Source: Isoperla grammatica | Lineage: Eukaryota; Arthropoda; Insecta; Plecoptera; Perlodidae | Assembly (NCBI GenBank): GCA_945910005.1 | Contig: CAMDTW010000447.1 | Location: 12,501 to 76,500 of the forward strand | Length of the DNA stretch: 64,000 nucleotides | Direction: 5' to 3' | In this document: piece by piece, positions 11,108-22,027 of the stretch | Layout: each line of letters begins with the position of its first letter | Numbering within the stretch: position 1 is the first letter of the stretch | The notes under the pieces: generated by a model | What the model saw: only the letters and a program-made list of their open reading frames with translations | Databases searched by the model: none | Told to the model about the DNA's origin: nothing | Program-made: the position numbers and the translations under genes

Positions 11108-11985
11108 GAGTGCGTGAGGGTGTAAACGCAAAACAAATTCGAAATATGAGTTCACACGTTCGGCTGTCTTACGCCTAGGGCCTCCAGGCCCCTAGGTTGT
11201 TATAGGTTAGGATCTAGGCCTAAGCCTACCGAAGGCATGGCCGTTATCCTATGCTAGGCCTAGGATCTTTGATTACTATCTACACACTTCTAGCGTAAGA
11301 AGCTATCCTAGGCTAGGCCTAACCCTATACAAAGCTTCAACACTGTAACATACATACTTGGTTAATCCTTACTGTTAATAATTAGGCCTAGGCTAGGCCT
11401 AGCCAATTTGCGACAATCGATAATATCGTCATACAGATTTATCCACTTGTGGGTAGATAGGCCTAGGCATATCAGTCTACAGTAAACACATAAAGTCCTA
11501 CAAACATGATTGTATTCAATTTAATTGGTTCAAAAGATTTATCTTCGAGAATTAACAGTGACACTCTTAAACGCTCTTGACAGTGACAGCAACAACAAAG
11601 CACAGGACAAAACAACAAACAGGTGCAGGCTACCAACGTATAAAACTAACAACGTGTTGTAAAACATGTTCTTATTTACAACAGTTGAACTTAGGCTTTA
11701 CATCATTCTGTGATATTTGTGTATTTGCTTTTGTATCTCAGTATGTTTGTTATTATAGCGAATATGAACTGTGATAATAATTATATTGAATGATTAAAGA
11801 TGCACATAACAACAACAACAACAACAACAATGTATAGCTGTTGTGTTGGACACTACGCTAGTACCTCGTAACCTCATGGCACAAGTGTTTGAATTTCAAA
11901 CAAGTGTTTGATTTTAAATTTTCTTGTCCATTCTTGTTCGAATTGTTATACGCATAAGTTCGTTCGTTCAACGTGGTTAGGCGTT
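11108..11985. promoter_or_regulatory. Shared divergent promoter region (candidate)
   Basis: This 878-bp segment lies between the two head-to-head start codons. It is rich in CCTAGGCCTA words, holds a (CAA)n tract at about 11810-11830, and has paired CAAGTGTTTGA motifs at 11883-11912 next to the plus-strand gene. No TATA box stands out. A bidirectional promoter is inferred from the gene arrangement only. Confidence 0.35.
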
Positions 11986-14900
11986 ATGGATAGAGTAGTT
12001 ATCATTGAATTTGGCAACAGGAAGAAAAAAGTAAGGTTCGATCCAAATAATACCGAGAAAGTTCATAAAACATTAGTATTAGAGAGCTTCAAAGCGAGTG
12101 CTGTGGCCGACAAAGACGAACACTTACAGGCATTATTCGCCGGCGATGCGTTTGTCGTACTTCAGACGTTTGATGCTGATTTTGAAGAGTACGTTGACAT
12201 CATGGACGAACACATTCCAGACAAAGCTAAACTAAAAGCTGTGTTCGTGTCTACTGCTACTTCTACAGCCAATCCTAGGCCTAGTCCTACTGAAGAATGG
12301 ATTGATGTTGAGAGCATCCCAGTGTTTGAAGGTAAGTGCTTGGTTTAGTTAAAGGCTTGACCTAGGCCCACTCAGCTCGATTATGCTGTGGCTTACTCTT
12401 TGAGTAGGCCTAGGTTGCCTAGCCTAGGCCTTCGTATACCTAGATGTTAGTTTGTTATCATTCTTTTACATGCCACCTGTCTCATGACTTCGTTGCGCTG
12501 TGCAGCGTAGGCCTAGATGCCTTGACACATCTTGGCATAGGCCCCCTAGCCTATGGCCTACCCATGATTATGGTTAATTTGGAAGTCTGGGTCAGTCGGT
12601 GGCATACGCATAACCTTGAGTAATGAGTAGTAATGAGTGATAAACTAATATGTATGAGTGCCACGTAATGTTATGATATAGGCTATGGTACGCCTAGCGC
12701 TTGTCGCTAAATAAACTACTATTAGGTATTATTATTACTATCCCCCTTAAAAATTGCGTGGGTTCAGTTCAATACTAGCCTAATAGTAACCATTACTAAT
12801 GCCATGGACAAAGATTAATCCCTCGAGTTGTCTTGCGTCTAAAAATCATGAAGTAACAAAATTTATTCCCTTACTTCCTAGTTCCTACCCCACCAAAATT
12901 ATTTCTATAGTTATGTGCACTGGTCTTTGGCCTACCTGATAAGGAGTGAAATCAATATCGTGGTATTAGATTGCAGAGTAAATGTACTGGCACCGGTTCA
13001 ACATACAACTGTACCAGAGAATTGGGATATGGTGGACGAAAACACCGAAAACCATTCCGCTGAATCTCCTTTCTGTCCGGTGATAGAGATCCAGGAAAGC
13101 CATGGGCCCACAACACAAAAGACTTCTGTAAGTTAATAAATAACATTCCATATTGTTTTACTTAGGCTATACAAACTCATATCTTATGTACCAGAACATA
13201 AATTTGTATTTTTAAGAATATATATTGACTGTTTACTTTAACTGCAACCTGTACCATTTAATTTGTAGAAAAAAATTATTTTTTTCTTGCTATTTCAATG
13301 TTTGACAAGGGTCGAATGCATAGTCGTTCCTCACATGCTTCTCAACTCAGCCTTTCCTCAAGCTCGCCCAACCACCAATCACAGAGCAGCATTGCCTTGT
13401 GGACTGCTCTGTGATTGGTGGTTGGGCGAGTCTTATGCTACGTTTACAGCTACGCGTTGCGAGCGAAGCGAGGGCGCGAGCTCCAATCAGCGGCCGAGTT
13501 TGTAACTTCTTTGCATGAAACTCGGCCGCTGATTGGAGCTCGCGCCCTCGCTTCGCTCGCAACGCGTAGCTGTAAACGTAGCATAAGGAAAGGCTGAGTT
13601 AAGGAGCACGTGAGGAACGACTATGCATTTGACCTAACTGCACATGTACCGGTACTGGACTACGTGTGTAAAAAAATTGAGTGTTTAAAAAATGCAAACA
13701 ATGTTTGTTTTTATGGGACCCCCTATCGACATGTAGAAAGTTGTTGTACCCAACTCCATTGCCCACTTTGAGCAACAATTTGGTAACAGCTATTCGAACA
13801 GGAGGCATGTTAAAGCACATGAATGCTTTTGTGAGAGAATGTGGGAACCACAATATCTCCATTGTTGCTCGGCCAACAAGCCTCCAGTACGCCGCGTATT
13901 GCAAGACTGTAGCCGAGGCGTATCCTGAGATCCAGGATCGCCATTCGCCACTAAAGCCTTACGTAAGTTAACCAACTTCATGTTGCGTACATGTTTTGCC
14001 AATGTTCTGTGTGTAGCAAGGTCTACTTTGATTTTTCATGAAGTTAATCCATAAAAAAATTAGATTAAATATAAGCAAAGATTACTGAATGGAGAAGATG
14101 TTTCATCGCCGTGTTAAAATATCTGCGCGAGTTTTTTTGAAATTTTCTAAGTCTCACCACTAGTTCGAATTCTGACCGCAAAAAGCGCTAGCCCTGCACG
14201 TTTGACCAAGGTCCACTAAATCCTCTGGCGGCTACTAGCGATCTAGTAGACCTTGCGTTTGCCTTCGTTACCGTTAAACAAGGTCTACTTGATCGCTAGT
14301 ACGTGCCAGGGGATTTAGTGGACCTTGAGTTTTAAACTTTTGGAAGAGCGACTCTTGCGGTGAGAATTCAAACTACACGTCGGACTTAGAAAATTTCGCT
14401 CAGACACGCGCAGACGAATTCCCATATGGATGAAACATCTTCTCCACTCAGTAATCTTTGATATAAGTTATAGTGTTTTATTTGTTGGTCCAAACGATAT
14501 ATTACCAACTTATAAAATATAAATATATATTCAATTTACAGTTGCATTATAAAAGTGCCATTATAATGCTATTATAAAAGTATGAGTAGGTTGGCCAACT
14601 TTAATAACAACCCCTAATGCATGATGGATCTGATTTGACAAATTTTTAGTATGTTGTAAAACATGAAGTTTGTAGGTAGGCCTACTACTGAACATCATTA
14701 ATAAAACACTATTGCAAGGTGTAACAGTTGATGAAACATGATAAATGATATTATTTAATTGTGTTTGGGGAAAGAAGGAAGCTATGCCTACTGTTGCAAC
14801 TGAGCGATTATAATACTGTACCAAATCTTTCAGGCTTCCTTCAAGAAACAATTGAGCAATTGTATCCGAAACAAGCGCTTTTATACTGCCAATGGCAAAA

Positions 14901-15890
14901 ATTGTTCTTCAAAAAAGTTACTTTTCTGTGGTTCTGTAACCACAAATTGTAGCACTAGCAGTACCAACACCCTCGAGATAGCCACCACTTCTACAGATAG
15001 CACCACGTAAGTATAAGACACCTACATTTATACATTAATATATGTATGTTTTTTATTTGAAAAAAGCAAGTGGGCCATTAGTCTTTTCAATCATGTAGTT
15101 ACACTACAAGATTTAGGAAGCATCATTAAATACACAATATAATGGTATCTTTCTGGGGGGAATGGGGGGGGGGGGGGGTAGCAGTTTGAATTTATATTGA
15201 AATTGAAGATCAAGTGTGGTGTTTACTAGTATAAACAATTCTCTTCTTTATGTAACATGTTACAGGCTCAGTGCAGGAGGTCATGGACTTGTGGACCAAA
15301 AAGCGTGTGAAGCTCAGTTGGCTAAAGCAAGTGCAAAAGCTGTCAAGGACACAACATATGTAAGGCAGCTACTAATGGCAACAACAACCAGTCGTCGAGA
15401 TTGGGTTGTGAATGTTGCCAAAAATATTACTGGGATTGTGGACAGATATCCGCACTTGAGAGATTTTAACCTAGTAAGTACCGATATCTATTTATTCAGC
15501 AAGTGTTTTCTCCCTTTCTCAGCAATGCTAACAACATCCTATAGGCCTACTCCTCTTCTTGCAATTGGGCTTTTAGTATTATTATTAGTACTAGTTATAT
15601 TAGTATAAAAAATCCTTCAACTGAGTAATATTGCCCACTCTCACAAATTTGGCTTTCAGCATGCATTTTTTGTTTGCTAGTTCAGATTACTTTGAAGTTT
15701 GATTCAAACTAACCTGGGTACGCCTACTGTATGTCTATTTTTTTTTTTAAACCTACCCGGTACATATTTTGGCACTTTTTTTAATATTTTTTTATGTTTC
15801 TGATGGATTTTCTCCTGGTGTTTTTCTCCTGGTGTTTCAGTATGCTGGGTGTGTATATTATTTTGTCTATTTATTTATTTATTTATTCAT

Positions 15891-15930
<40 letters not shown>

Positions 15931-18131
15931 TGTCTATCCTATTCAGTTATAAAAACTGATTTACAAATTAGAACCTTAAATAAAACTAGGGTATGCAAAC
16001 AATTAATACGTAATTTTATGAAATCATAAATAACAATAACAATGTGGTTTTTAAGGCGGGTTCACACAAAATGACTAAGGCTAACGATTAGTGTTTAAGA
16101 CTAACGATTTAAGGTTTAACAGGGTTGAAGTATACGATTTATAATTAAGCGTTAACAAACTGTTATAGTGATTAATGTTTAAGAAGGAGTGATTAAGAAA
16201 GTTGATTTTCGATTGTTGGCATTGTTGAAATACATTTGGGGATGGATGTTTCCGAGTACGTTGTTTTCCCAAGGCTTAATCACTCTATTGTTAGTCTTAG
16301 TTCACAGTCATTCTGTCTGAACGCGCCTTTACCCACTAACTTAGATAACTAGAGTGTGTGGTTTTTGTTCAAAAACAAAACAAACTATACTGTACTATAA
16401 AAAAAAAATCAAGAACAAGAACAAATAATTGAGGATTTAAATAAAATCAAATCAAGTGGAAATGCTAAAGGCCCATATTAAATAATAAAAATAAAAGTAT
16501 ATAAATATAAAAGAACATAGTTCTTTCATGTAAAATTAAAAAATATGCATAAATGGACATACCAAAAATATGTATGTTTGTTCACTGTTATACAATGTTC
16601 TTTATAAAATTCAGTAGTATTCAGCTCACATATTGTTCTTAAAGCACTTTTTTAAATTAAAATATTTAAATTATAAAAAAAAACTTGCTCGCATCGCGTC
16701 CAGTACTAATTACTCGACTTTCTGTGCACTTGCACATCCCTACATCATTATTCGTTTTATTACTGCAATTGCTAATTGTATAAAATGTTGTATTTTTTCA
16801 GTTCATGATAGACTACCTAAGCACCTTCCAGAAGGATTTGAAGGAATTAAAGGTTCGCTACACAAACTGCGTGGGAAAGCTTTCCACGCAGTTTGAAATG
16901 GAAATAACCACACCTGAAGAGCGGCTTGGTCTCTTTGTGAAAGTGGAGACTTTGCTTAAAAAAAAGGCAATCCAAAATTTGAGAGCGAAACGTGCCTTAA
17001 CAATTGTACAGGTAAGTTATGAAAGTAGGTGCCAATCGGCTGGAATGGTATATAAAGTGAGGAAAGGATCCAACAGCTTACCTTCGAGTAGTAAGATGAC
17101 GGATTTGCGAGTTTGAAGTACACATAAAAGACATAATACAAAATATAACGAGACGTTTCGACCGAGGTCTTGCTCACTCGAGAGAAGAATTGATTGATTC
17201 TTCTCTCGAGTGAGCAAGACCTCGGTCGAAACGTCTCGTTATATTTTGTATTATGTCTTTTATGTGTACTTCAAACTCGCAAATCCGTCATCTTACTACT
17301 CGAAGGTAAGCTGTTGGATCCTTTCCTCACTTTATTCTTCTCTCGAGTGAGCAAGACCTCGGTCGAAACGTCTCGTTATATTTTGTATTATGTCTTTTAT
17401 GTGTACTTCAAACTCGCAAATCCGTCATCTTACTACTCGAAGGTAAGCTGTTGGATCCTTTCCTCACTTTATATACAATTGTACAGGTAAACTAACTAAA
17501 ATATTGTTTCTACATCTGTGTCCCTCTCTCTATTTATCCCTTGTCTGTGTAGCTTATATTCCGGTTAATAACAACTTTTGACTTTGAGAAATCATAACAT
17601 TTGCCTTTAAATATTGAACAAAACTTAGGCTAATACCGTATTGAAAGTTGAAACATAATTATCATCAACTATGTTGCCAACAAAATCTCTATATCTATCT
17701 GTGATGGCTGTGTGTTTCGTGGATCGTGGTAGTATACGTAATGATGTCGCATAACAACTTACTTTTATCTCTCTGTTATACAGGCAGGAGGCAAACTTGA
17801 TTCATTGGAATGCGACGCAACGCAATCACCATGTGTCGTTGCTTTCGTCAACGAAGGGCGAGTGCTATCAGCCAGTCTTCTTTTGGAGGGTGTCATTTTG
17901 TTCACAGTCAATGACATTGAAGATTCGGCTGTTATCATTCTCTTGATTTCGTCATACTTCCTGTTCGAATGTGCGTACTCCAACGCATATAAGGGGTTTC
18001 TCCACTTTTTAGAGAAAGAGATTCTGGATACCCAGACAAAATTTGAACCCTGTCCAGTATTATACTCTAAGTTTGTAAAAGAGTATACTGCTGTGGCTCC
18101 CTCAAATGCATCAGTAATTCCATCAGATTAA
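11986..18131 (+). CDS. Seven-exon gene: PB1-like N-terminus, SAMD3-like uncharacterised protein
   Basis: Predicted exons are 11986-12331, 12979-13127, 13741-13962, 14834-15006, 15266-15473, 16802-17011 and 17784-18131. Junction phases are 1,0,0,2,0,0 and the product is 551 aa with no internal stop. All six donors match GTAAGT; the acceptors of exons 2 and 3 are the least certain, needing the AG two and four bases past the first one. Residues 1-85 (VVIIEFGNRKKKVRF) look like a PB1 or ubiquitin-like fold. Exons 3-4 give ARPTSLQYAAYCKTVAEAYP then ASFKKQLSNCIRNKR, the pattern of proteins annotated as SAMD3-like in fish and invertebrates. The last exon holds SSYFLFECAYSNAYKGFLHF, a conserved block of the same family. 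I know no biochemical function. Head-to-head placement with a transposase gene suggests it may be the accessory gene of the same element; a domesticated or host gene is the alternative. Confidence 0.6.
13310..13634. mobile_element. Nested palindromic MITEs in intron 2
   Basis: An outer pair of 49-bp inverted repeats (13310-13358, 13586-13634, containing ATGCATAGTCGTTCCTCAC) encloses two further hairpins. One is CTCGCCCAACCACCAATCAC with its inverse (13368-13431). The other is the GC-rich family also found at 5727 (13435-13585). It lies between exons 2 and 3 of the plus-strand gene. The short open frames across it are artefacts of the palindromes. Confidence 0.8.
14076..14460. mobile_element. 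Inverted-repeat element with 7-bp TSD
   Basis: Ends CAAAGATTACTGAATGGAGA and TCTCCACTCAGTAATCTTTG pair in inverse. ATATAAG flanks both sides (14069-14075 and 14461-14467), a perfect 7-bp target duplication. The centre contains AAGGTCCACTAAATCC and its inverse. A second, right-truncated copy is at 18212-18439. Confidence 0.8.
15868..15929. repeat. (ATTT)n microsatellite
   Basis: About fifteen near-perfect TTTA repeats lie within intron 5 of the plus-strand gene. Confidence 0.9.
16054..16328. mobile_element. MITE with TTA target duplication
   Basis: Ends AGGCGGGTTCACACAAAATGACT-like and AGTCATTCTGTCTGAACGCGCCT form imperfect inverted repeats. TTA lies directly outside both (16051-16053, 16329-16331). 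The interior repeats AACGATTAGTGTTTAAGA-like words. This is PIF/Harbinger-type behaviour, inside intron 5. Confidence 0.65.
17016..17474. mobile_element. Penelope-type terminal fragment with 16-bp TSD spanning a splice donor
   Basis: The insertion consists of an inverted segment, its mirror copy and a further direct repeat of that copy (the phrase GACCTCGGTCGAAACGTCTC occurs three times, one of them inverted). It is flanked by the 16-mer ACAATTGTACAGGTAA at 17000-17015 and 17475-17490. That 16-mer contains the exon 6 donor CAG/GTAA, so the insertion duplicated the 5' splice site. A sister insertion is at 62301-62496. Variable-length target duplications and GAAACGT ends fit Penelope-like retroelements. 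Confidence 0.6.
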
Positions 18132-18143
18132 TAAGTTACGTAC

Positions 18144-18185
18144 AGTAATCCCTCATTAATTCAAACTCGGTTAATTCAAAATTAT
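18144..18185 (+). mobile_element. Solitary pogo/Tigger-like terminus (candidate)
   Basis: CAGTAATCCCTCATTAATTC followed by GGTTAATTCAAA resembles pogo/Tigger-type terminal repeats. No second end is seen before the next element, so it is a truncated relic just after the stop codon of the plus-strand gene. Confidence 0.3.
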
Positions 18186-18211
18186 GTATTAGCAGAAGAT
18201 TTAGGTATGAT

Positions 18212-18439
18212 CAAAGATTACTGAGTGGGGAAGATGTTTCATTGCCGTGTTACAATATCTGCGCGAGTTTTAGCAAACATTTTTAAGTCTCACCACTAGT
18301 TCGAATTCTGACCGCTAGGAGCGCTAGCCCTGCACGTTTGACCAAGGTCCACTAAATCCCCTGGCGGCTACTAGCGATCTAGTAGACCTTGCGTTTGACT
18401 TCGTTACCGTTAAACAAGGTCTACTAGATCGCTAGTACG
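18212..18439. mobile_element. Truncated copy of the 14076-14460 element
   Basis: It starts CAAAGATTACTGAGTGG and follows the 14-kb copy closely until GATCGCTAGTACG, where the hAT element begins. Its right half is missing and is not found beyond 22805. Confidence 0.75.
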
Positions 18440-18856
18440 CAGGCGCGGACTGGCTTCAAAAAGCCCGGGGTGCTGACTTGTCAGAAAGGCCCGTGTAAGC
18501 CATTTCCCAACTCAGGCGAAGCCCGCGCCGCGGCTACCGGAGGCAACCATGCGGAGCGATTTTTTGCAATTTTAAGTTTTGTAGATAGCGTTTTACACAT
18601 ATCTGCACACAGTTAAATGTTTACATTGAATATCTGTTTGCAGCAGATATTTATGTTTTAGGATGCTTTTTTAATATATGGGTATGTGGAGATATCAAAT
18701 CAGTAATAGATCAGGTACTGGTAGAATGGAATTGAAACTAACATTATTTATTGTATACACACATGTGCACATTTACACCCAAATTTACAGATGTTCACAT
18801 TTACACACACACATTTACACATGTTCACATTACACATTTACACATTCACATGCACA

Positions 18857-18858
18857 CA

Positions 18859-18931
<73 letters not shown>
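18857..18931. repeat. (CA)n microsatellite
   Basis: A CA run of about 35 units lies in the 3' part of the hAT element, between the transposase stop and the terminal repeat. Histidine/threonine-rich frames here are translation artefacts. Confidence 0.95.
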
Positions 18932-18933
<2 letters not shown>

Positions 18934-18990
18934 TTTTTATACATATGATATGAACACATCTGCTAAAAAAGTTACAAATTTACGACAGTG

Positions 18991-21900
18991 TTAAATTAAA
19001 AGATTTCGTGACAACAACGATGAACTTTGTCCTAGTTTGTCGATGATCGCGTTTGTGTCTGGGATTTTGTCTGACTCAATACTGATTAGTAGAAGTGATT
19101 CTAGCAGATCCTGACTCATCGTGGATCGTAGTCTTGTCTTGATGATTTTCAGTTTTGAAAATGAGCGTTCACAATTCACTTGAGTGCATGCCATAGTTAG
19201 GAGAAACTTGTAAGTGTGGTAAATTGTCGAAAATGCACTTGAGTGAAAATTGTATTTGTACAATATACGAAATGCACAAGGAATGCAGTATTTACAATCT
19301 GAAACAATAATGAAAATAATTGTTTCTTACTAAAACTAGAACATATTATATACTCATTCTCCATCATTGAAATAAATATTACATACCTTGTTGTTGTTCC
19401 TGGGTGAGGCCTAAATTAACATTTGTATCATTCTCGCTGTTATCATCTTCACAATCATCGTCAAGAAAAATACTAATAGGATTTTTTTCAACTTCCGATC
19501 TTTCCTTGAACTCGGCGTGTAGAGCCAATGATAGGCTGTCATATGAAGAAGCAAACTCTTTGAGCTCTCGAACTAGCTGCTCATGATCTACCTTTGCTAA
19601 TGATGCTATGCGTTTCAGTGCGTCAACAGCGTTTTTATCCTGGAGAGACAGTGCACCAGATCTAACATCTTGGAACCGCCGCGGGTCTATGTACGCAAAA
19701 GATTTCATCAGATCTTCGTTGTCTTCGAACCTTCTTTTAAGAGACGATTGTATCTGGTCCATTGTAGCGACGAAAGTATCCACTCGATACCGTGTTTTTG
19801 TGTCCAAGTCAACTGACTCATCACGCGCAACCTCACCGGGCATTAGCTTCTTTGATCGTTTTCTTTTTTCAGCTAGGGTGGAGGTAATTACGACATTTTC
19901 AAGATCCTCAGTTTTCAACATCATCGCATTTACGAACTCCTCAGCTTCTTTGAAAATGTCATCAAATTTGCCCGACAACAAATGTATACTTTCACGCAGG
20001 GCGACTACTTGGTTCCATGCCGCGATGTAATCTAACCCTTTAGTTTGGAAATACTTTGAAACGGGCGTTGAAGCTTCAAAAATGTGTAAAAAGATAAAGC
20101 TGGTCAAGATAGTGTCAAAGCTGGTCCACTTTCCAAGATAATTTCGAGCTTCCGTCGCCGTGGCGGGGTCCACTGCTTCGTGGTAGCCCAGTGTGTGTAA
20201 CGCTTCAACTAAATGGACATAACGAGTACGCTCTTCATTTGGTGTGGATGTTGTTTCAAAAATACCTTGAAGAGCAGTATGTTTGCTATTCCATCGTGTG
20301 GCTCCCAGTTTTTGTAAGCGTCGTTGCTTCTCATGGGCATCAGAGTTGCTTACGATGCGTTTCCACAAATCAGTTCGTTTATACGAATAGGAAAAAAATA
20401 CAGCGGTTTTTTGAATCAAGTCAAAAAGATCTTGAGCCGAGATTACGCACATGGTCGTGTCTCCAATAACTAAGTTTAGTACGTGTGCGTGGCAATGAGT
20501 GAATACCGAATTAGGTGCATCTCGTTTTAGAATGCTTTGAAGACCCTTGTATGCCCCCTTCATATTAGCTGCTCCGTCAAACGAGTCGCTGACTAAATTT
20601 TTAAGATCTATGCCTAAGTGACCGAGTTCCGCTTTTAACAGGTTGTATTGCGCCTCGCCTGTACTCGAATGTTGAGCAAGCATTTTGATTAACCTCTCGT
20701 TAACTTCTCCATTCAGAACGTATCTCACGCACACACTTAGTTGGTCAGTAACGGAGACATCTTGGGTGCTGTCGACTTCCAACGAAAATTCCTTTGCTAA
20801 AATTACATCTTTTGCAACCGATGCGGATATTTCTTTACCAACAATTTTGATGATATTATTGACTGTGGTTTTTGAAAGAAAAGTCAATAGGTTTCCCCTA
20901 CCCGCTTTTGTACAAACTGATTTTGTTTTCTCTCTCTTGTTTAGCATTATCTGGCGTTTGAAAATGGATTGTTGAACGTGGGCCTTCAAAATTGGGTCGT
21001 ACTTAGCTACCAATTTCACAAGTTCCAAGAAATTACCTTGGTTCCTGCAGCCTGCAGGTTCCTCCATTTTTATGTGATGTGCCGCTTCGAATCTATATGC
21101 TCGAAATGCCATGTTTTGCTTAGCCAGCGTCAAAATGATGTCGATAATTCTAGATAACACCAACCGATTCTTTTCCACTTCTTGTAGTCGTTTGCTTTTC
21201 AGTAAAACATCTAAAGACTTGTGTTTGTCCACTCGTAAATATGCGTCGACAGCGCACCGATGCGAGTCAGAGATTTCGTGTTTATTTACTTTGTTGTAAA
21301 TACTTTTCACGTCAACTTTTACGCCCGAAACAAATGCACTGTCTCGTTGTTCACCAAATGCCATGCAAACAGAACAATATATTGACCGATTGTGATGTGC
21401 ATATGAAAGCCATTTACGTTGGACTGGATCGCTCCCAGTAATATCCCTGAAGTAAATCTTAGTGGAATTGAACGGCAGATTGCATGCAGTGGGTGGTGGT
21501 TGTATTGGATGATTTTCCAAAAAAAACAGCTTCACTCCTAGCGGGTCTGCCATATTGGGGGATATGAAATTCCCAACAGTATGTAGGCCTAATGAGCTTG
21601 GTTGATCGTGAGCTAGCTCCGCAGCCAAGTCATCACAGGTACCTTCATCTTCATCTCCATCTGTGTCAGTGTCATCTTGAGCATCAGGCTGCTCAGGTAA
21701 ATTCAAACCTGATTCGGAGTCGGATTCAGATGATGCATTTGTGATCATATCGTTATCAGTATCGTGATAATGAGATGGTGTTGCATTGCAAGCGTCATCT
21801 TCAACGCCAGCACTAAATGAATGATGACCACTCGATGATGATGGTAGAGTATTCGGTGTATTAACTACCTCGTCAGGAATTGCAACAGCAAAGGAATTAA

Positions 21901-22027
21901 AATTAAGTTTAGTTTGGCCCTTGTCCATAGCCGCAGTTTTCAATTGATTTTGTAATCTTATCTTTAATTTTTCGGAGCCTGACTTGTGCTTGTACTTGGA
22001 CACCTGCTTGTTTTTCATTTTTGGCAT
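18991..22027 (-). CDS. hAT-family transposase, ZMYM/TTF-finger type, two exons
   Basis: Exons on the minus strand are 22027-19387 and 19298-18991, joined at GT-AG in phase 1, giving 982 aa. The ATG at 22027 is the first in frame; an acceptor-like CAG just upstream suggests an earlier non-coding exon. The N-terminus is basic, then acidic and Ser/Asp-rich to about residue 150. A TTF-type zinc finger follows (YFRDITGSDPVQRKWLS, then CSVCMAF, with a distal HEISDSH). The RNase H-like core shows LEVDSTQD and LVSDSFDGAANMKG as the acidic motifs and HCHAHVLNLV. Exon 2 carries the hAT C-terminal dimerisation domain (CERSFSKLKIIKTRLRSTM). It should cut and paste the surrounding element and looks intact. 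Confidence 0.8.

Noticed and set aside
13287..13597. Three overlapping short frames around 13.4 kb
   Set aside because: They arise from nested palindromes, where each strand mirrors the other, and they share the same Arg/Ala-rich phrases.
18678..18994. His/Thr-rich frames of 65-91 residues
   Set aside because: They are produced by the (CA)n microsatellite inside the hAT element.
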